64,000 nucleotides of DNA from Oxalobacteraceae sp. CFBP 8761 (GTDB taxonomy: Bacteria > Pseudomonadota > Gammaproteobacteria > Burkholderiales > Burkholderiaceae_D): positions 682,001 through 746,000 of the forward strand of contig JACYUE010000002.1 of the NCBI GenBank assembly GCA_014841595.1, written 5' to 3'. Positions 37,736 to 46,578 of the stretch are shown here, in pieces (the first letter of the stretch is position 1; the number at the start of each line of letters is the position of its first letter). Position numbers and translations under genes: made by a program. The notes under the pieces are model-generated. The model was not told where the DNA came from, did no database searches, and saw nothing but the letters and a program-made list of their open reading frames with translations.

Positions 37736-38208
37736 TTGAAATAGTACAGAATCCTACGATTGGCGCTTATGCAATATGGCGTTTTATTCAGTCCTATCAA
37801 GACCGAGCTGGTACTGCTCCGACGTTGGCTCTAGCATTCTTGATCCTTCCTATTTTGTTGCACAAGGCGACCCGCGATATCGCCAGTTCTACTCAAAAGG
37901 CATCGGGACTAGCTATGTTCGCCGGTAAGTTGGGCGAGGTCCGAGAAAACCTCTTTGCAATTCATAATAGGGCGTTGGAATGCCGGGCACTTACTTTGGA
38001 GTCGATCGCAATTGGTGAGCAAGCCGGATTGTTTTCGATTGACGCCAACACTGCTACCATGACCGCAAATAATTCACTTGAACAAGAAATCATTCCCAAG
38101 TTGCCGGTCAAGATTAAATGGATTTTGCCAGTCAGCGAGAAACTTGGTGACTGGTTTTCGGCACTTACAGATGAGCAAGTCTGCAGAACCCTTTGCGTGG
38201 AGTTCTAG
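37657..38208 (+). CDS. ABC-3C system middle component
   Basis: A 183-residue (from 37657) or 168-residue (from 37702) protein with NPTIGAYAIWRFIQSYQDRA, then TLALAFLILPILLHKATRDI, LAMFAGKLGEVRENLFAIHN and PVSEKLGDWFSALTDEQVCR. This is the small helical 'middle component' of ABC-three-component systems, which typically sits between effector and DUF3732 ATPase. It overlaps the effector stop by ATGA and ends directly before the ATPase ATG at 38209. The start region is a tandem duplication: MSEDFQEYPNERRRG is followed by MSEEFQAYPNEIE. The second Met is probably the ancestral start. The composition is AT-rich like the neighbours. Confidence 0.8.
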   Translation: MSEDFQEYPNERRRGMSEEFQAYPNEIEIVQNPTIGAYAIWRFIQSYQDRAGTAPTLALAFLILPILLHKATRDIASSTQKASGLAMFAGKLGEVRENLFAIHNRALECRALTLESIAIGEQAGLFSIDANTATMTANNSLEQEIIPKLPVKIKWILPVSEKLGDWFSALTDEQVCRTLCVEF

Positions 38209-40167
38209 ATGTATTTTCAAATAAAAAAAGTAATACTTTGGCCCAAAAAAGATGGCGAGAAGCCGCGCGTGCTCCCGTTTGCGACGGGTAAAGTCAACGT
38301 CATTAGCGGTCGCTCTAAAACTGGAAAATCTGCGGTTATTCCAATTATTGACTACTGCTTGGCAGCTGAAAAATGTGCGATACCTGTTGGTGTCATACGT
38401 GAGAAATGCGCCTGGTTTGGTGTGGTAGTAGATACAATTGAGGGCGAGAAGCTTTTGGCGCGGCGTGAGCCTGGTAAACAACAGAGTACTGGGGATATGT
38501 TTGTTTTGGAAGCGGCGCATGTCGCTATCCCTGATGAGATAGTTCAAAAAAATAGTAATGTTGATTATGTGAAATCGACATTAAATCGGTTGTCTGGTCT
38601 GTCCAATCTAGAGTTTGAGCCGGCCGCAACGGATAGCTTCAAATCCCGGCCTAGTTTTCGAGATCTCGTCGCCTTTACCTTCCAACCACAAAACATTGTC
38701 GCCAATCCTGATGTACTGTTTTTCAAAGCAGATACTAGCGAACATCGTGAGAAGCTGAAAACAATTTTTCCCTACGTTTTAGGTGCAATCACTCCGCAGC
38801 TGCTACAGGCCCGGCATGAGCTTGAGCATTTGCAACGAGGCGTTAGGCGTAAGGAGAGCGAGCTACGCACCCGTCAAGCGGCCGGAGCTCGATGGCAACG
38901 TGACGGGCAGGAATGGCTTCGTCTGGCGATTGAGTATGGGCTGCTGCCTGCGGAAACTGAGATTCCAAAAGAGTGGCCGCTTACGCTGGAGCTACTGCGA
39001 AAGGTAGTGCGAGCTGAGCCGTCAGCGGGTGATGAAACAATTGAGGCGATGGACATAACCCTAGCGCGCCTGAAAGAGTTACGTTTCCAAGAGACGGACC
39101 TTACAGCTCAATATAATATTGGTAAGGAACGGAGAGTTGAACTACAACAGTTAGAAGACAGCACCGAAGCATATGCCGATTCACTAAAAATCCAACGCGA
39201 TCGGCTTTCCCTTTCAAAGTGGATTCGCGATCAAGTAGTCGATCGAGACAGTATTATCTTTGAACAGAGCGAGAAAGGACGTGGCCGTCTCAACAACCTG
39301 TGCATGGCTCTGGATGCGACAGAGATGCGGTTGAGATCGTACCCGCGAGCGGTCGAGAGCCTTGGTCGTGAGACCATAAGGCAACGCGAGGCAATCAAAG
39401 AAACTTTGTTTAAGCTGAAGGCTGTCCAAAAAGAAATCGAGGCCATCGAACAGCGTTCACAAATCGGAAAGCAGATTGCATTGCGACGTGAGCGTAATGC
39501 AAGGTTTTTGGGGCGGTTAGAGGAGTCTGTGCTGCTGTTCGAGACTCAAGAGCCATCGTCCGATCTCAGCAATGAGATTGCGAGCATTAGAAACCGTGTC
39601 GAACAACTTCAGTATCTTGTCCAAGAAGGCAGGGTTCTTGCTAAACAAGAGCAAGCGTTGGAAAAAGTAGAACATTTTGCTGCCAAGCTTATTCCTCAGC
39701 TTGATGGCGAATGGCCGGAAGCACCGATTAGGCTGATTGTAAAAGACTTGACAATTAAAGTGAATCGAGATGGTCGCGATGATTTCTTGTGGGAGATTGG
39801 CAGCGGAGCTAATTGGCTTGCCTATCATGTGGCTGTGACTCTTGCCCTGCAAGGGCTGTTCCTTAACGAGCCTAATCACCCTGTCCCGGGAGTACTAATC
39901 TACGACCAACCTAGCCAGGTATATTTTCCTACAAGACGGGCCCCTTCGGCGAACAACGTAAACGAACTGGATCACAAGTTTAAAGACGAAGATTTAGAGG
40001 CAGTCCGTAAAGTGTTCAGACTTTTTAGTAAGGTGGTGAGTAAAAAGAAGGCAGAATTACAGATTATCGTTCTTGACCATGCTGATGAGGAAGTATGGGG
40101 CGGATTACCAAACCTGCATCTCGTCGAAGAGTGGCGTGGAAAAGAATTGGTCCCGCGGAATTGGTAA
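38209..40167 (+). CDS. DUF3732 ABC ATPase of the ABC-3C system
   Basis: A 652-residue SMC-like ABC ATPase. Walker A is in GKVNVISGRSKTGKSAVIPI (GRSKTGKS, 34-41). A coiled-coil insertion spans about residues 200-470 (RHELEHLQRGVRRKESELRT; then RERNARFLGRLEESVLLF). The C-terminal half has the signature-like WEIGSGANWLAYHVAVTLAL (residues about 529-547), Walker B in GVLIYDQPSQVYFP (D566), and an H-loop-like VLDHAD (623-626). After the Walker B Asp the catalytic Glu is replaced by Gln (DQPSQ), which I recall as typical of DUF3732. In these systems the ATPase senses nucleic-acid or invader signals and licenses the effector. It abuts the middle component and ends complete. AT-rich. Confidence 0.85.
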   Translation: MYFQIKKVILWPKKDGEKPRVLPFATGKVNVISGRSKTGKSAVIPIIDYCLAAEKCAIPVGVIREKCAWFGVVVDTIEGEKLLARREPGKQQSTGDMFVLEAAHVAIPDEIVQKNSNVDYVKSTLNRLSGLSNLEFEPAATDSFKSRPSFRDLVAFTFQPQNIVANPDVLFFKADTSEHREKLKTIFPYVLGAITPQLLQARHELEHLQRGVRRKESELRTRQAAGARWQRDGQEWLRLAIEYGLLPAETEIPKEWPLTLELLRKVVRAEPSAGDETIEAMDITLARLKELRFQETDLTAQYNIGKERRVELQQLEDSTEAYADSLKIQRDRLSLSKWIRDQVVDRDSIIFEQSEKGRGRLNNLCMALDATEMRLRSYPRAVESLGRETIRQREAIKETLFKLKAVQKEIEAIEQRSQIGKQIALRRERNARFLGRLEESVLLFETQEPSSDLSNEIASIRNRVEQLQYLVQEGRVLAKQEQALEKVEHFAAKLIPQLDGEWPEAPIRLIVKDLTIKVNRDGRDDFLWEIGSGANWLAYHVAVTLALQGLFLNEPNHPVPGVLIYDQPSQVYFPTRRAPSANNVNELDHKFKDEDLEAVRKVFRLFSKVVSKKKAELQIIVLDHADEEVWGGLPNLHLVEEWRGKELVPRNW

Positions 40168-40504
40168 TGAGCCTTTATTTATGCATTGCGTAATGACAGG
40201 ATGTGGCGAGCCGGAGCTAAATTTAGACACGAGCTCCACGAAACGTATATTTATGAAAGTCGAAACTAAGGAAGAGTCCAAGTCCAAATGTCGGACCTGA
40301 CTTTGGTTACTGTAATCTCGCTACTGGCTTATGCAATGGAGATTCAGTCCAGCCTTTTGTGTTCGACTTTTATAGTGGGGTATGCGATTTTATTGTTCGT
40401 TCCCACCAGATCTACCGTGATAGAGCGCCAAGGGCCCATTTATAATAAAGCGGGCCAGACCCAGGGCCCGGCCCGCTTTCACGGGTCCATCGACAGCAGC
40501 AGTA
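40168..40504 (+). other. AT-rich gene-poor right edge of the island
   Basis: About 340 bases between the ABC-3C ATPase and the minus-strand TPR gene. Its last part holds the terminator of the TPR gene. A hydrophobic open frame at 40288 is present but judged spurious. GC rises to the genomic level from about 40440. Confidence 0.5.
40447..40479 (-). terminator. Rho-independent terminator of the TPR gene
   Basis: On the minus strand AAAGCGGGCC and GGCCCGCTTT pair around a 13-base loop and are followed by TATTATAAATG. Located 25 bases past the TPR stop. Confidence 0.65.
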
Positions 40505-41785
40505 TTACTTCTGCTGCTGCAGCAGCACCAGCCAGTACTTGGCCAGGTCGCCGGCACCGCCGCCGCCCTTGACGGTCTGGAAGGTCGAGATTGCTTCGGC
40601 TTTTTTGCCGGCGCGAACTTGTGCCATGCCGAGACGCAGCTTGGCTTCTTCCGCGTTCTTCAGGCCGCCCTTGGCGATACCTTGCTGGATGAAGCCGACA
40701 CCCTTGTCGCCCTGGTCCATGGTCGCGTACGCCCAGCCCAGGTTGACGAGGCCGGCACCGGTCTTGGCCTTGGCCGCGCCTGCTTCACCGGCAGCGATGT
40801 TCTTGGCATCGTCTGCTGCGCCCTTGTTGGCCTTGTCGCGCAGTGCGTTGTGGGTCTTGGCATTGGCGCCTTTGCCCAGCACGCCGGCAGCGTAACCGGC
40901 ATCCATGGTTTTCTTCGCTTCGGTCGGGAAACCGTCACGCAGCGACAGCTCTGCCAGATCGACGTATTCCTCGGCCGCCATCTGCTTGACGGCAGCGGCT
41001 TCCAGGCGATACACGTTGATCATGTTGGTCTGTGCATCGAAGCCCGACTTGCGTGCCACGCCGCGGTTGAGCAGGTCGGTCCAGAAGTCGTCGCTCGGGT
41101 AGTGGGCGACCAGCTTTTCCAGTGCAACCAGGTAGCCGGCATCGTCCTTGACCTTGTTGGCCGACGAGGCCAGGAGGCGCAGGTCTTCTTCGCTCGGTTT
41201 CTGGCCGGCTTTTTCAGTGGCTTCGATGGCTGGCAGCAGCGCCGTCTTGGCGCTGGCGTAATCGCCGCCCAGATAGTAGGCGCGGGTCAGTGGCGCGGCG
41301 ACTTTTTCAGGCGTCGGGCTTTCTTTCTGGTAGCGCTTGAACCACTCGATCGCCTTCGGGTAATCCTTGGCGTTGTAGTGCATATTGGCCAGGGCCTGGA
41401 TGAAGTCGGCCTGCTCGTTCGGCGCCAGACGGCCCGATGCGATGACGGCTTCGAGGGCCGGGATCGAGATGGCGTTGTCGTTCGTTGCCGAACCCAGCGA
41501 CAGCTTCATGCGGTTGACAACGTAATCTTCGTACGGCGTGCGGTTCGGGAAGGCTTCGGCCTGCGTCACGCGGCTCTGGATTTCGGCGTAATTCTTTGCA
41601 TCCATCAGCGGCTTGATCTGCGCCGGGTCGAGCAGCTTGAACAGCTCTGGGCGGACGGTGTCCTTCGGCGCTGCAGCGGCGGCGGCAGGCTTGTCCTGCG
41701 CGTTGACGGCAGGAATCACGGCAGCGGAGCTCAGGCCGACGGCGGCCAGCATCAGGCAGAGGCGGGCGAGACGGAATTGGGACAT
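40505..41785 (-). CDS. Secreted tetratricopeptide-repeat protein
   Basis: A 426-residue protein. The start MSQFRLARLCLMLAAVGLSS continues into AAVIPAVNAQDKP, a signal peptide cut after VNA, so it is periplasmic. The mature part is helical and contains TPR-like units: FIQALANMHYNAKDYPKAIE followed by WFKRYQKESPTP, TRAYYLGGDYASAKTALLPA, YLVALEKLVAHYPSDDFWTD, and GAGLVNLGWAYATMDQGDKG near the end. Such proteins scaffold other envelope proteins. It is transcribed as a single gene in the direction away from the nag operon. Partners are unknown. Confidence 0.85.
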   Translation of the reverse strand: MSQFRLARLCLMLAAVGLSSAAVIPAVNAQDKPAAAAAAPKDTVRPELFKLLDPAQIKPLMDAKNYAEIQSRVTQAEAFPNRTPYEDYVVNRMKLSLGSATNDNAISIPALEAVIASGRLAPNEQADFIQALANMHYNAKDYPKAIEWFKRYQKESPTPEKVAAPLTRAYYLGGDYASAKTALLPAIEATEKAGQKPSEEDLRLLASSANKVKDDAGYLVALEKLVAHYPSDDFWTDLLNRGVARKSGFDAQTNMINVYRLEAAAVKQMAAEEYVDLAELSLRDGFPTEAKKTMDAGYAAGVLGKGANAKTHNALRDKANKGAADDAKNIAAGEAGAAKAKTGAGLVNLGWAYATMDQGDKGVGFIQQGIAKGGLKNAEEAKLRLGMAQVRAGKKAEAISTFQTVKGGGGAGDLAKYWLVLLQQQK

Positions 41786-41963
41786 TGGTTATCCTTCTAT
41801 CTAGACAAAAAAATATACGAAATGTGCGTTTTGCAATATAGCAAAAATGCCAAGCTCGGACAAAAAAGTATTGTCCCATATATCCAGCTTTTTCTGGATT
41901 GGCAATTGTGCCGCAGCACGGGCCGCCATGCCCGTGTCGTTACATCGCGTTACTTTGCCGCTG

Positions 41964-43451
41964 TCACGGCCCGTCAAAACCCGGCACCGGGCAGACTCCC
42001 GGTGCGTCGATCTCGCCGGCCAGCCAGGCCACGGCCGCAGCCAGCGCCGGCGGCGCAAAGCCATAGGTGAGCAGCGCAGGACCGGGGAAGTCGAGCGCCT
42101 GGTACGGATTCCACAAGGCCAGGTGCAAATCGGGCCGCCAGGTCGCGCAGGCTTGCGGCCCGTAGCGACGGCGCGATGTCGAGGCCAGGATGGTGAAGCG
42201 GCCATCGGCCGGCAGCGCGCGCCAGTCGAAGGTCTCGCTGTCGGCGAAGGTCACCAGGTCGACGTCGTACAGCTGCGACAACGCTGCCGCGATGCTGGCC
42301 GCCGGCACGCCGGCTTCCGACACGCCGTCGCTGACCACGTCGGCGCGTGCGACCACGCGCACGCGCGCACCGCGCTCAGGGCGCTGCGGCGAGCGCAATG
42401 CTGTCAGGCCCGCGCGCCAGGCGCGCGCCATCAGTGCGCGGTCATCCTGTTCGGCCACGTACGCAACCGCACCGGCCGGATGTGCGTCAGCCAGTTTGCC
42501 AAGGCGCGCCAGACGCGCCTGCACGGCGGCCAGCGGTAGCACGCCGTCGCGGATCGCCGCGGCGATCGCTTGCACGGTCTCGATCTGCGTAGCGCGCGTG
42601 CCGATGGCCATGACCATGTCGGCGCCGGCCACCAGCGCATTGACAGCCGCCTGGCCGACGCCGTAGCGGTGGGCGATCGCGTGCATGTCCATGCCGTCCG
42701 TGATGATCACGCCGTCATAGCCAAATTGCTCGCGCAGCACGCCGGTGAGAATCGCATGCGACATGGTGGCCGGATTGACGGGGTCCAGCGCCGGATAGAC
42801 GATGTGCGCCGTCATCATGGCCGGTGCGTGTGGCGCAGCAATCCGGAACGGGGCGAATTCGAACTGTTCGAGTTCGGCGCGCGATTTGTCGACGTACGGC
42901 AGATCGCGGTGCGAGTCGACATGCGTGTCGCCGTGGCCGGGGAAGTGCTTGACGCAGCAGGCCACGCCTTCGCGCTCGCTGCCTTCCATCCAGGCCAGCG
43001 CAATGCGCGTTGCCTGCCCGGGATCGGCGCCGAACGAGCGCTCGGCAATCACCGGGTTGCGCGGGTTGTTGTTCAGGTCCAGCACCGGCGCGAAGTTCCA
43101 GTTGAAGCCCAGCGAGCGCACCGCGCGCGCCACGGCTGCGCCGACGTCGCGTGCCAGGTCCGGATCATTGGCCGCGCCGAGCGCCATCGCGCTGGGCGGG
43201 GCCGGCACCCAGGTCGAACGCACGACAGCGCCGCCTTCCTGGTCAAGGGCGATCAGGGCTTGTGGCCCGATCGCGTCACGCAGCGCGCCCGTGAAACGCG
43301 TCAACTGCGGCGCGTCGCGCATGTTCTGGCGGAACAGGCAGGCGCCGCGAATCCGGTAGGTACGCAGGAAGGCGTCGGTCTCGGCATCGAGTTCGGTGCC
43401 GAACAGGCGCACCATCACCAGTTGGCCGGCCAGGTCGAGGTAGTCGTTCAT
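41964..43451 (-). CDS. Family 3 glycoside hydrolase (beta-N-acetylglucosaminidase, NagZ-like)
   Basis: A 495-residue cytosolic enzyme with no signal peptide. It shows GACLFRQNMRDAPQLTRFTG, LIALDQEGGAVVRS, NWNFAPVLDLNNNPRNPVIA, the NagZ signature CCVKHFPGHGDTHVDSHRDL (His/Asp general-acid loop) and VIITDGMDMHAIAH with the nucleophile Asp. The C-terminus adds about 150 residues beyond the NagZ barrel (ALRSPQRPERGARVRVVARA), a second lobe as in longer GH3 enzymes. Substrates are expected to be GlcNAc-containing oligosaccharides, from chitin or muropeptides. Last gene of the nag operon, 17 bases after the deaminase gene. ATG 43451. Confidence 0.9.
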   Translation of the reverse strand: MNDYLDLAGQLVMVRLFGTELDAETDAFLRTYRIRGACLFRQNMRDAPQLTRFTGALRDAIGPQALIALDQEGGAVVRSTWVPAPPSAMALGAANDPDLARDVGAAVARAVRSLGFNWNFAPVLDLNNNPRNPVIAERSFGADPGQATRIALAWMEGSEREGVACCVKHFPGHGDTHVDSHRDLPYVDKSRAELEQFEFAPFRIAAPHAPAMMTAHIVYPALDPVNPATMSHAILTGVLREQFGYDGVIITDGMDMHAIAHRYGVGQAAVNALVAGADMVMAIGTRATQIETVQAIAAAIRDGVLPLAAVQARLARLGKLADAHPAGAVAYVAEQDDRALMARAWRAGLTALRSPQRPERGARVRVVARADVVSDGVSEAGVPAASIAAALSQLYDVDLVTFADSETFDWRALPADGRFTILASTSRRRYGPQACATWRPDLHLALWNPYQALDFPGPALLTYGFAPPALAAAVAWLAGEIDAPGVCPVPGFDGP

Positions 43452-43468
43452 GGTCGAGATTCGGGCGG

Positions 43469-44539
43469 TTAGTTCGTCTTGGTGACTTTGCTCAGGTGGC
43501 GCGGCTGGTCGGCATTCATGCCGCGCGCCGCCGACAGTTTGGCCGCCATTGTATAAAACGCCTGCGCCGCGACGATCGGGTCGAGGTCGGGGATGGCGGC
43601 GGTGGGCAGCGTCAGGTCGCGGCTGGCGATGTCGGCCGGCGCGGCGAGCAGGACGCGCGCGCCCCGTGCACGCATGTCGTCGGCCAGCGCCACCAGACTG
43701 GCCTGGGTCGGGCCGCGCGTTGCGAAGATCAGCAGCGGATAGCCGTCTTCGATCAGTGCCATCGGGCCGTGCTTGATTTCGGCGCCCGAAAATGCTTCGG
43801 CCTGCAGCGCCGAAGTTTCCTTGAACTTGAGCGCTGATTCGAGTGCGAGAGGGAAGCTGATGCCGCGGCCCACCACCATGATGTTGCGCGCCGGCGCCAG
43901 CACGTCGATGGCGGCCGACCAGTCGCCATCCTGGCCGAAACTGCGGGCGGCGCGCAGCGCATCGGGCAGGGCGGCGATGCCGTCCTTCAGTTCGGGGTCG
44001 TTCTGCCAATCGGCGACCAGGCGCGCGCCGGCTACCAGGCTGGCGATGAAGCTCTTGGTCGCGGCCACGCTGTGCTCCTTGCCGGCGTGGAGCGGCATCG
44101 TCCACTCGGCGGCGTCGGCCAGCGGCGAAGCGGCGTCGTTCACCAGCGCCACCGTGACGGCCCCGCCGGCGCGGAAATACTGCATCGGTTCGACCACGTC
44201 GGGACTCTGGCCCGATTGCGAAATCGCGATGGCCAGCGTGTCGCGCGCGATGATCGGCGACTTGTACAGCGTGATGAGTGACATCGGCAGCGACGTCACC
44301 AGGCGGCCCATGCGCGACATGATCAGGTAGGCCAGGTAGCCCGACGCGTGATCCGAGCTGCCGCGCGCCACCGTCACGGCGCTGTGCAACTGGGTCGCAC
44401 GGAGCTGTTCGCCCAGCGCGGCGTAGCGGTCGGCGTCCTGCGTCAGGGCGTGGGCGATGCAGTCGCCGGACGACAGGGCCTCTTGCAGCATCAGCGATTG
44501 GTGACCGTCAGCAGTGGCGGGCGTGGCATTCACAGGCAT
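43469..44539 (-). CDS. SIS-domain glucosamine-6-phosphate deaminase (NagB-II type)
   Basis: A 356-residue protein with two SIS (sugar isomerase) domains, like the C-terminal half of GlmS. Notable stretches are TVARGSSDHASGYLAYLIMS, LAIAISQSGQSPDVVEPMQY, NDAASPLADAAEWTMPLHAG KEH, FKETSALQAEAFSGAEIKHG and the C-terminal tail ADQPRHLSKVTKTN, typical of NagB-II. This family replaces NagB to convert GlcN-6-P to fructose-6-P and ammonia. It overlaps the end of nagA by ten bases and precedes the GH3 gene. A GlmS-type isomerase without the glutaminase half is the main alternative. Confidence 0.88.
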   Translation of the reverse strand: MPVNATPATADGHQSLMLQEALSSGDCIAHALTQDADRYAALGEQLRATQLHSAVTVARGSSDHASGYLAYLIMSRMGRLVTSLPMSLITLYKSPIIARDTLAIAISQSGQSPDVVEPMQYFRAGGAVTVALVNDAASPLADAAEWTMPLHAGKEHSVAATKSFIASLVAGARLVADWQNDPELKDGIAALPDALRAARSFGQDGDWSAAIDVLAPARNIMVVGRGISFPLALESALKFKETSALQAEAFSGAEIKHGPMALIEDGYPLLIFATRGPTQASLVALADDMRARGARVLLAAPADIASRDLTLPTAAIPDLDPIVAAQAFYTMAAKLSAARGMNADQPRHLSKVTKTN

Positions 44540-45639
44540 TCTCCTTCAATATAAACAGCTTTGATGTTCAGGGCGCGGTCCAGGACCACGAAGTCGGCGT
44601 GACAGCCAGGCGCCAGGCGGCCGCGCCGGGTCTCGCCGAGGTAATCGGCAGCATGGGTCGAGACGCGCTTGCTGGCGTCTTCGATCGACAGCCCCATGCC
44701 CACCAGGTTGCGCAGCGCCTGGTCCATCGTCAGCGTGCTGCCGGCCAGCGTGCCGTTCGCCAGGCGCACGCCGCCCATGCATTTGTGGACCACCTGGCGG
44801 CCCAGCATGTACTCGCCATCGGGCATCCCGGCAGCCGCTGTCGAATCGGTCACGCAGAACAGCTTGGGGATGCAGCGCAGGGCAGTGCGGATCGCGCCCG
44901 GGTGCACGTGCAGCAGGTCGGGAATGATCTCGGCGTATTCGGCGTGCGCGAGCGCGGCGCCGACCATGCCGGGGTCGCGGTGGTGCAGACCGGGCATCGC
45001 GTTGAACAGGTGCGTGAAGCCGGCCGCGCCGTGTGCAAGCGCTGCCACGCCGACGTCATAATCGCCGTTCGTGTGGCCGATCTGGACCCGGATGCCGGCC
45101 TTCGTCAATTGCCGCACGAGGGCCATGTGGCCGTCGATCTCGGGCGCCACGGTGATCAGCTTCATTGGCGCCAGTGCGTTGAACCGCATGACTTCATCGA
45201 GATGCGCTTCGCGCGCGAACGGCGGCTGGGCGCCGAGTTTGCCGGCGTTGATATACGGGCCTTCCAGGTGCACGCCAAGGATGCGCGCCTCGCCCTTGCC
45301 GCGCGCCGCGCAGGCCGCGCCGATGGCGCTCAAAGCCCGGTCGATGTCTTCGACGGGCGCGGTCATGGTCGTGGCGAGCAGGCTGGTGGTGCCGTGCTTC
45401 GCGTGCAGCGCGGCGATCACGTGCGGGGCGTCGCCGCCTTCCATCATGTCGCGGCCCGCGCCGCCGTGCACGTGCACGTCGATAAAGCCCGGCACGATGT
45501 AGACGTCGTCGTTGTTGGCCGGGTCGACCCGGCGGCCGTCGATGCCGTCGACGCGCGCACCGAAGCGCAGCGCGCCGTGCACCCAGCCGGCCGGTGTGAG
45601 GATATTGCCCTTGATGGGGTGGCGAGTGTCGTTGGTCAT
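44530..45639 (-). CDS. nagA: N-acetylglucosamine-6-phosphate deacetylase
   Basis: A 369-residue amidohydrolase that converts GlcNAc-6-P to GlcN-6-P and acetate. Metal motifs: PGFIDVHVHGGAGRDMMEGG, GVHLEGPYINAGKLGAQP, IGHTNGDYDVGVAALAHGAA and FTHLFNAMPGLHHRDPGMVG, then CVTDSTAAAGMPDGEYMLGR with the catalytic Asp. It overlaps the kinase stop by four bases and the deaminase start by ten. Its position between kinase and deaminase matches the pathway order. Confidence 0.95.
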   Translation of the reverse strand: MTNDTRHPIKGNILTPAGWVHGALRFGARVDGIDGRRVDPANNDDVYIVPGFIDVHVHGGAGRDMMEGGDAPHVIAALHAKHGTTSLLATTMTAPVEDIDRALSAIGAACAARGKGEARILGVHLEGPYINAGKLGAQPPFAREAHLDEVMRFNALAPMKLITVAPEIDGHMALVRQLTKAGIRVQIGHTNGDYDVGVAALAHGAAGFTHLFNAMPGLHHRDPGMVGAALAHAEYAEIIPDLLHVHPGAIRTALRCIPKLFCVTDSTAAAGMPDGEYMLGRQVVHKCMGGVRLANGTLAGSTLTMDQALRNLVGMGLSIEDASKRVSTHAADYLGETRRGRLAPGCHADFVVLDRALNIKAVYIEGECL

Positions 45640-46514
45640 GCGTTGGCGTCCTTCAGATGCAGTTCGATCATGCGCAGCGCGCCGGCGGCGGAGTCGCCAT
45701 GCGGGGCACTGCAGCGGGCCAGCGTTTCGGCCGGCAGGAAGGCACGCAGCGTGTCACCCAGGCCGCCGCACAGTGCCAGCGGCAAGCTGCCCGACGGGTC
45801 GAGGGCGCGCGCGATGCGGGCCGCTTCTACACCCGCCTGTGTCAGGATCCCGGCGGCCACGGGATCGGTGGCGCCGTGCGCCACAACGAAGCGCGCCAGG
45901 CCCGCGTAGTCGGTCTGCGTGGCGTGGCCGAGCCAGACCTGGATCGGATCGCGTGCGCCGCCGCAGGCGGCAATCACGGCGTCGGCCAAGGCGCCGCCTT
46001 CGGTGCGGCCGTCGAGCACCTGCTGGATGTGGCCGATCGCGCGCAGGCCCATCCAAGCGCCGCCCGCTTCGTCGCCGGCAGGGAAGCCCCAGCCGCCGAC
46101 TTCGACCCGCGTGCCATCTGGCCGTAGTGCTTCGCCGACGCTGCCGGTGCCGATGGCAACGATCGCGCCGGGCTGCCCGCCATGGGCGCCCATCAGCGTC
46201 GTGAAGCCGTCGGTGTCGAGCACCAGGGCGCCAAAGCCGGGATCGGCGGCACGGAAGGCGGCCGCCCATTCCTTGTTGTGGACGCCCGCCATGCCCAGGC
46301 CGATTGCGCAGGCTGACATGGGGACGGTGTCGATGCCGATTGCGGCGAAGGCCTGGCTCGTGGCGGCAAGCACCGCGCTCCAGGCTTTGTCGATGCCGTG
46401 GCGCAGACCGGATGCGCCACTGCTGCCGGTTGCGAGCACGGCGCCGTCGCGGCCGGCCAGGCGCACGCGGGTGTTGGTGCCGCCGCCGTCAACGCCAATG
46501 AGATAGTCGATCAT
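45636..46514 (-). CDS. N-acetylglucosamine kinase (BadF/BadG-type ATPase family)
   Basis: A 292-residue ASKHA-fold kinase. Phosphate 1 motif YLIGVDGGGTNTRVRLAGRD, then VPMSACAIGLGMAGVHNKEW, the phosphate 2 motif GAIVAIGTGSVGEALRPDGT, WGFPAGDEAGGAWMGLRAIG, and adenosine motif PLALCGGLGDTLRAFLP. It would phosphorylate GlcNAc released by the GH3 enzyme or imported. ATG 46514 (MIDYLIGV) is preferred over TTG 46523. First gene of the nag operon; tandem half-sites lie immediately upstream. Confidence 0.9.
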   Translation of the reverse strand: MIDYLIGVDGGGTNTRVRLAGRDGAVLATGSSGASGLRHGIDKAWSAVLAATSQAFAAIGIDTVPMSACAIGLGMAGVHNKEWAAAFRAADPGFGALVLDTDGFTTLMGAHGGQPGAIVAIGTGSVGEALRPDGTRVEVGGWGFPAGDEAGGAWMGLRAIGHIQQVLDGRTEGGALADAVIAACGGARDPIQVWLGHATQTDYAGLARFVVAHGATDPVAAGILTQAGVEAARIARALDPSGSLPLALCGGLGDTLRAFLPAETLARCSAPHGDSAAGALRMIELHLKDANA

Positions 46515-46578
46515 GGTGTCCAATGAGTGCCGGGAAAAGGGTCATCGCACTATAGGCAGCGCATTCTGGCATGTCAAC

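Noticed and set aside
36482..40167. Interpretation as a Wadjet, Zorya, Septu or RecN-like SMC system
   Set aside because: The ATPase has the DUF3732 layout with DQPSQ, and the partners fit ABC-3C components rather than JetABD, ZorABCD or PtuB.
36131..40504. Integrase, transposase or tRNA attachment site for the island
   Set aside because: No such gene or tRNA is visible on either side; only a weak 10-base repeat was found.
40288..40572. Small hydrophobic open frame at the right edge of the island
   Set aside because: No ribosome-binding site; it runs through the TPR gene's terminator and into that gene on the opposite strand. The hydrophobic start could be a remnant but is not supportable.
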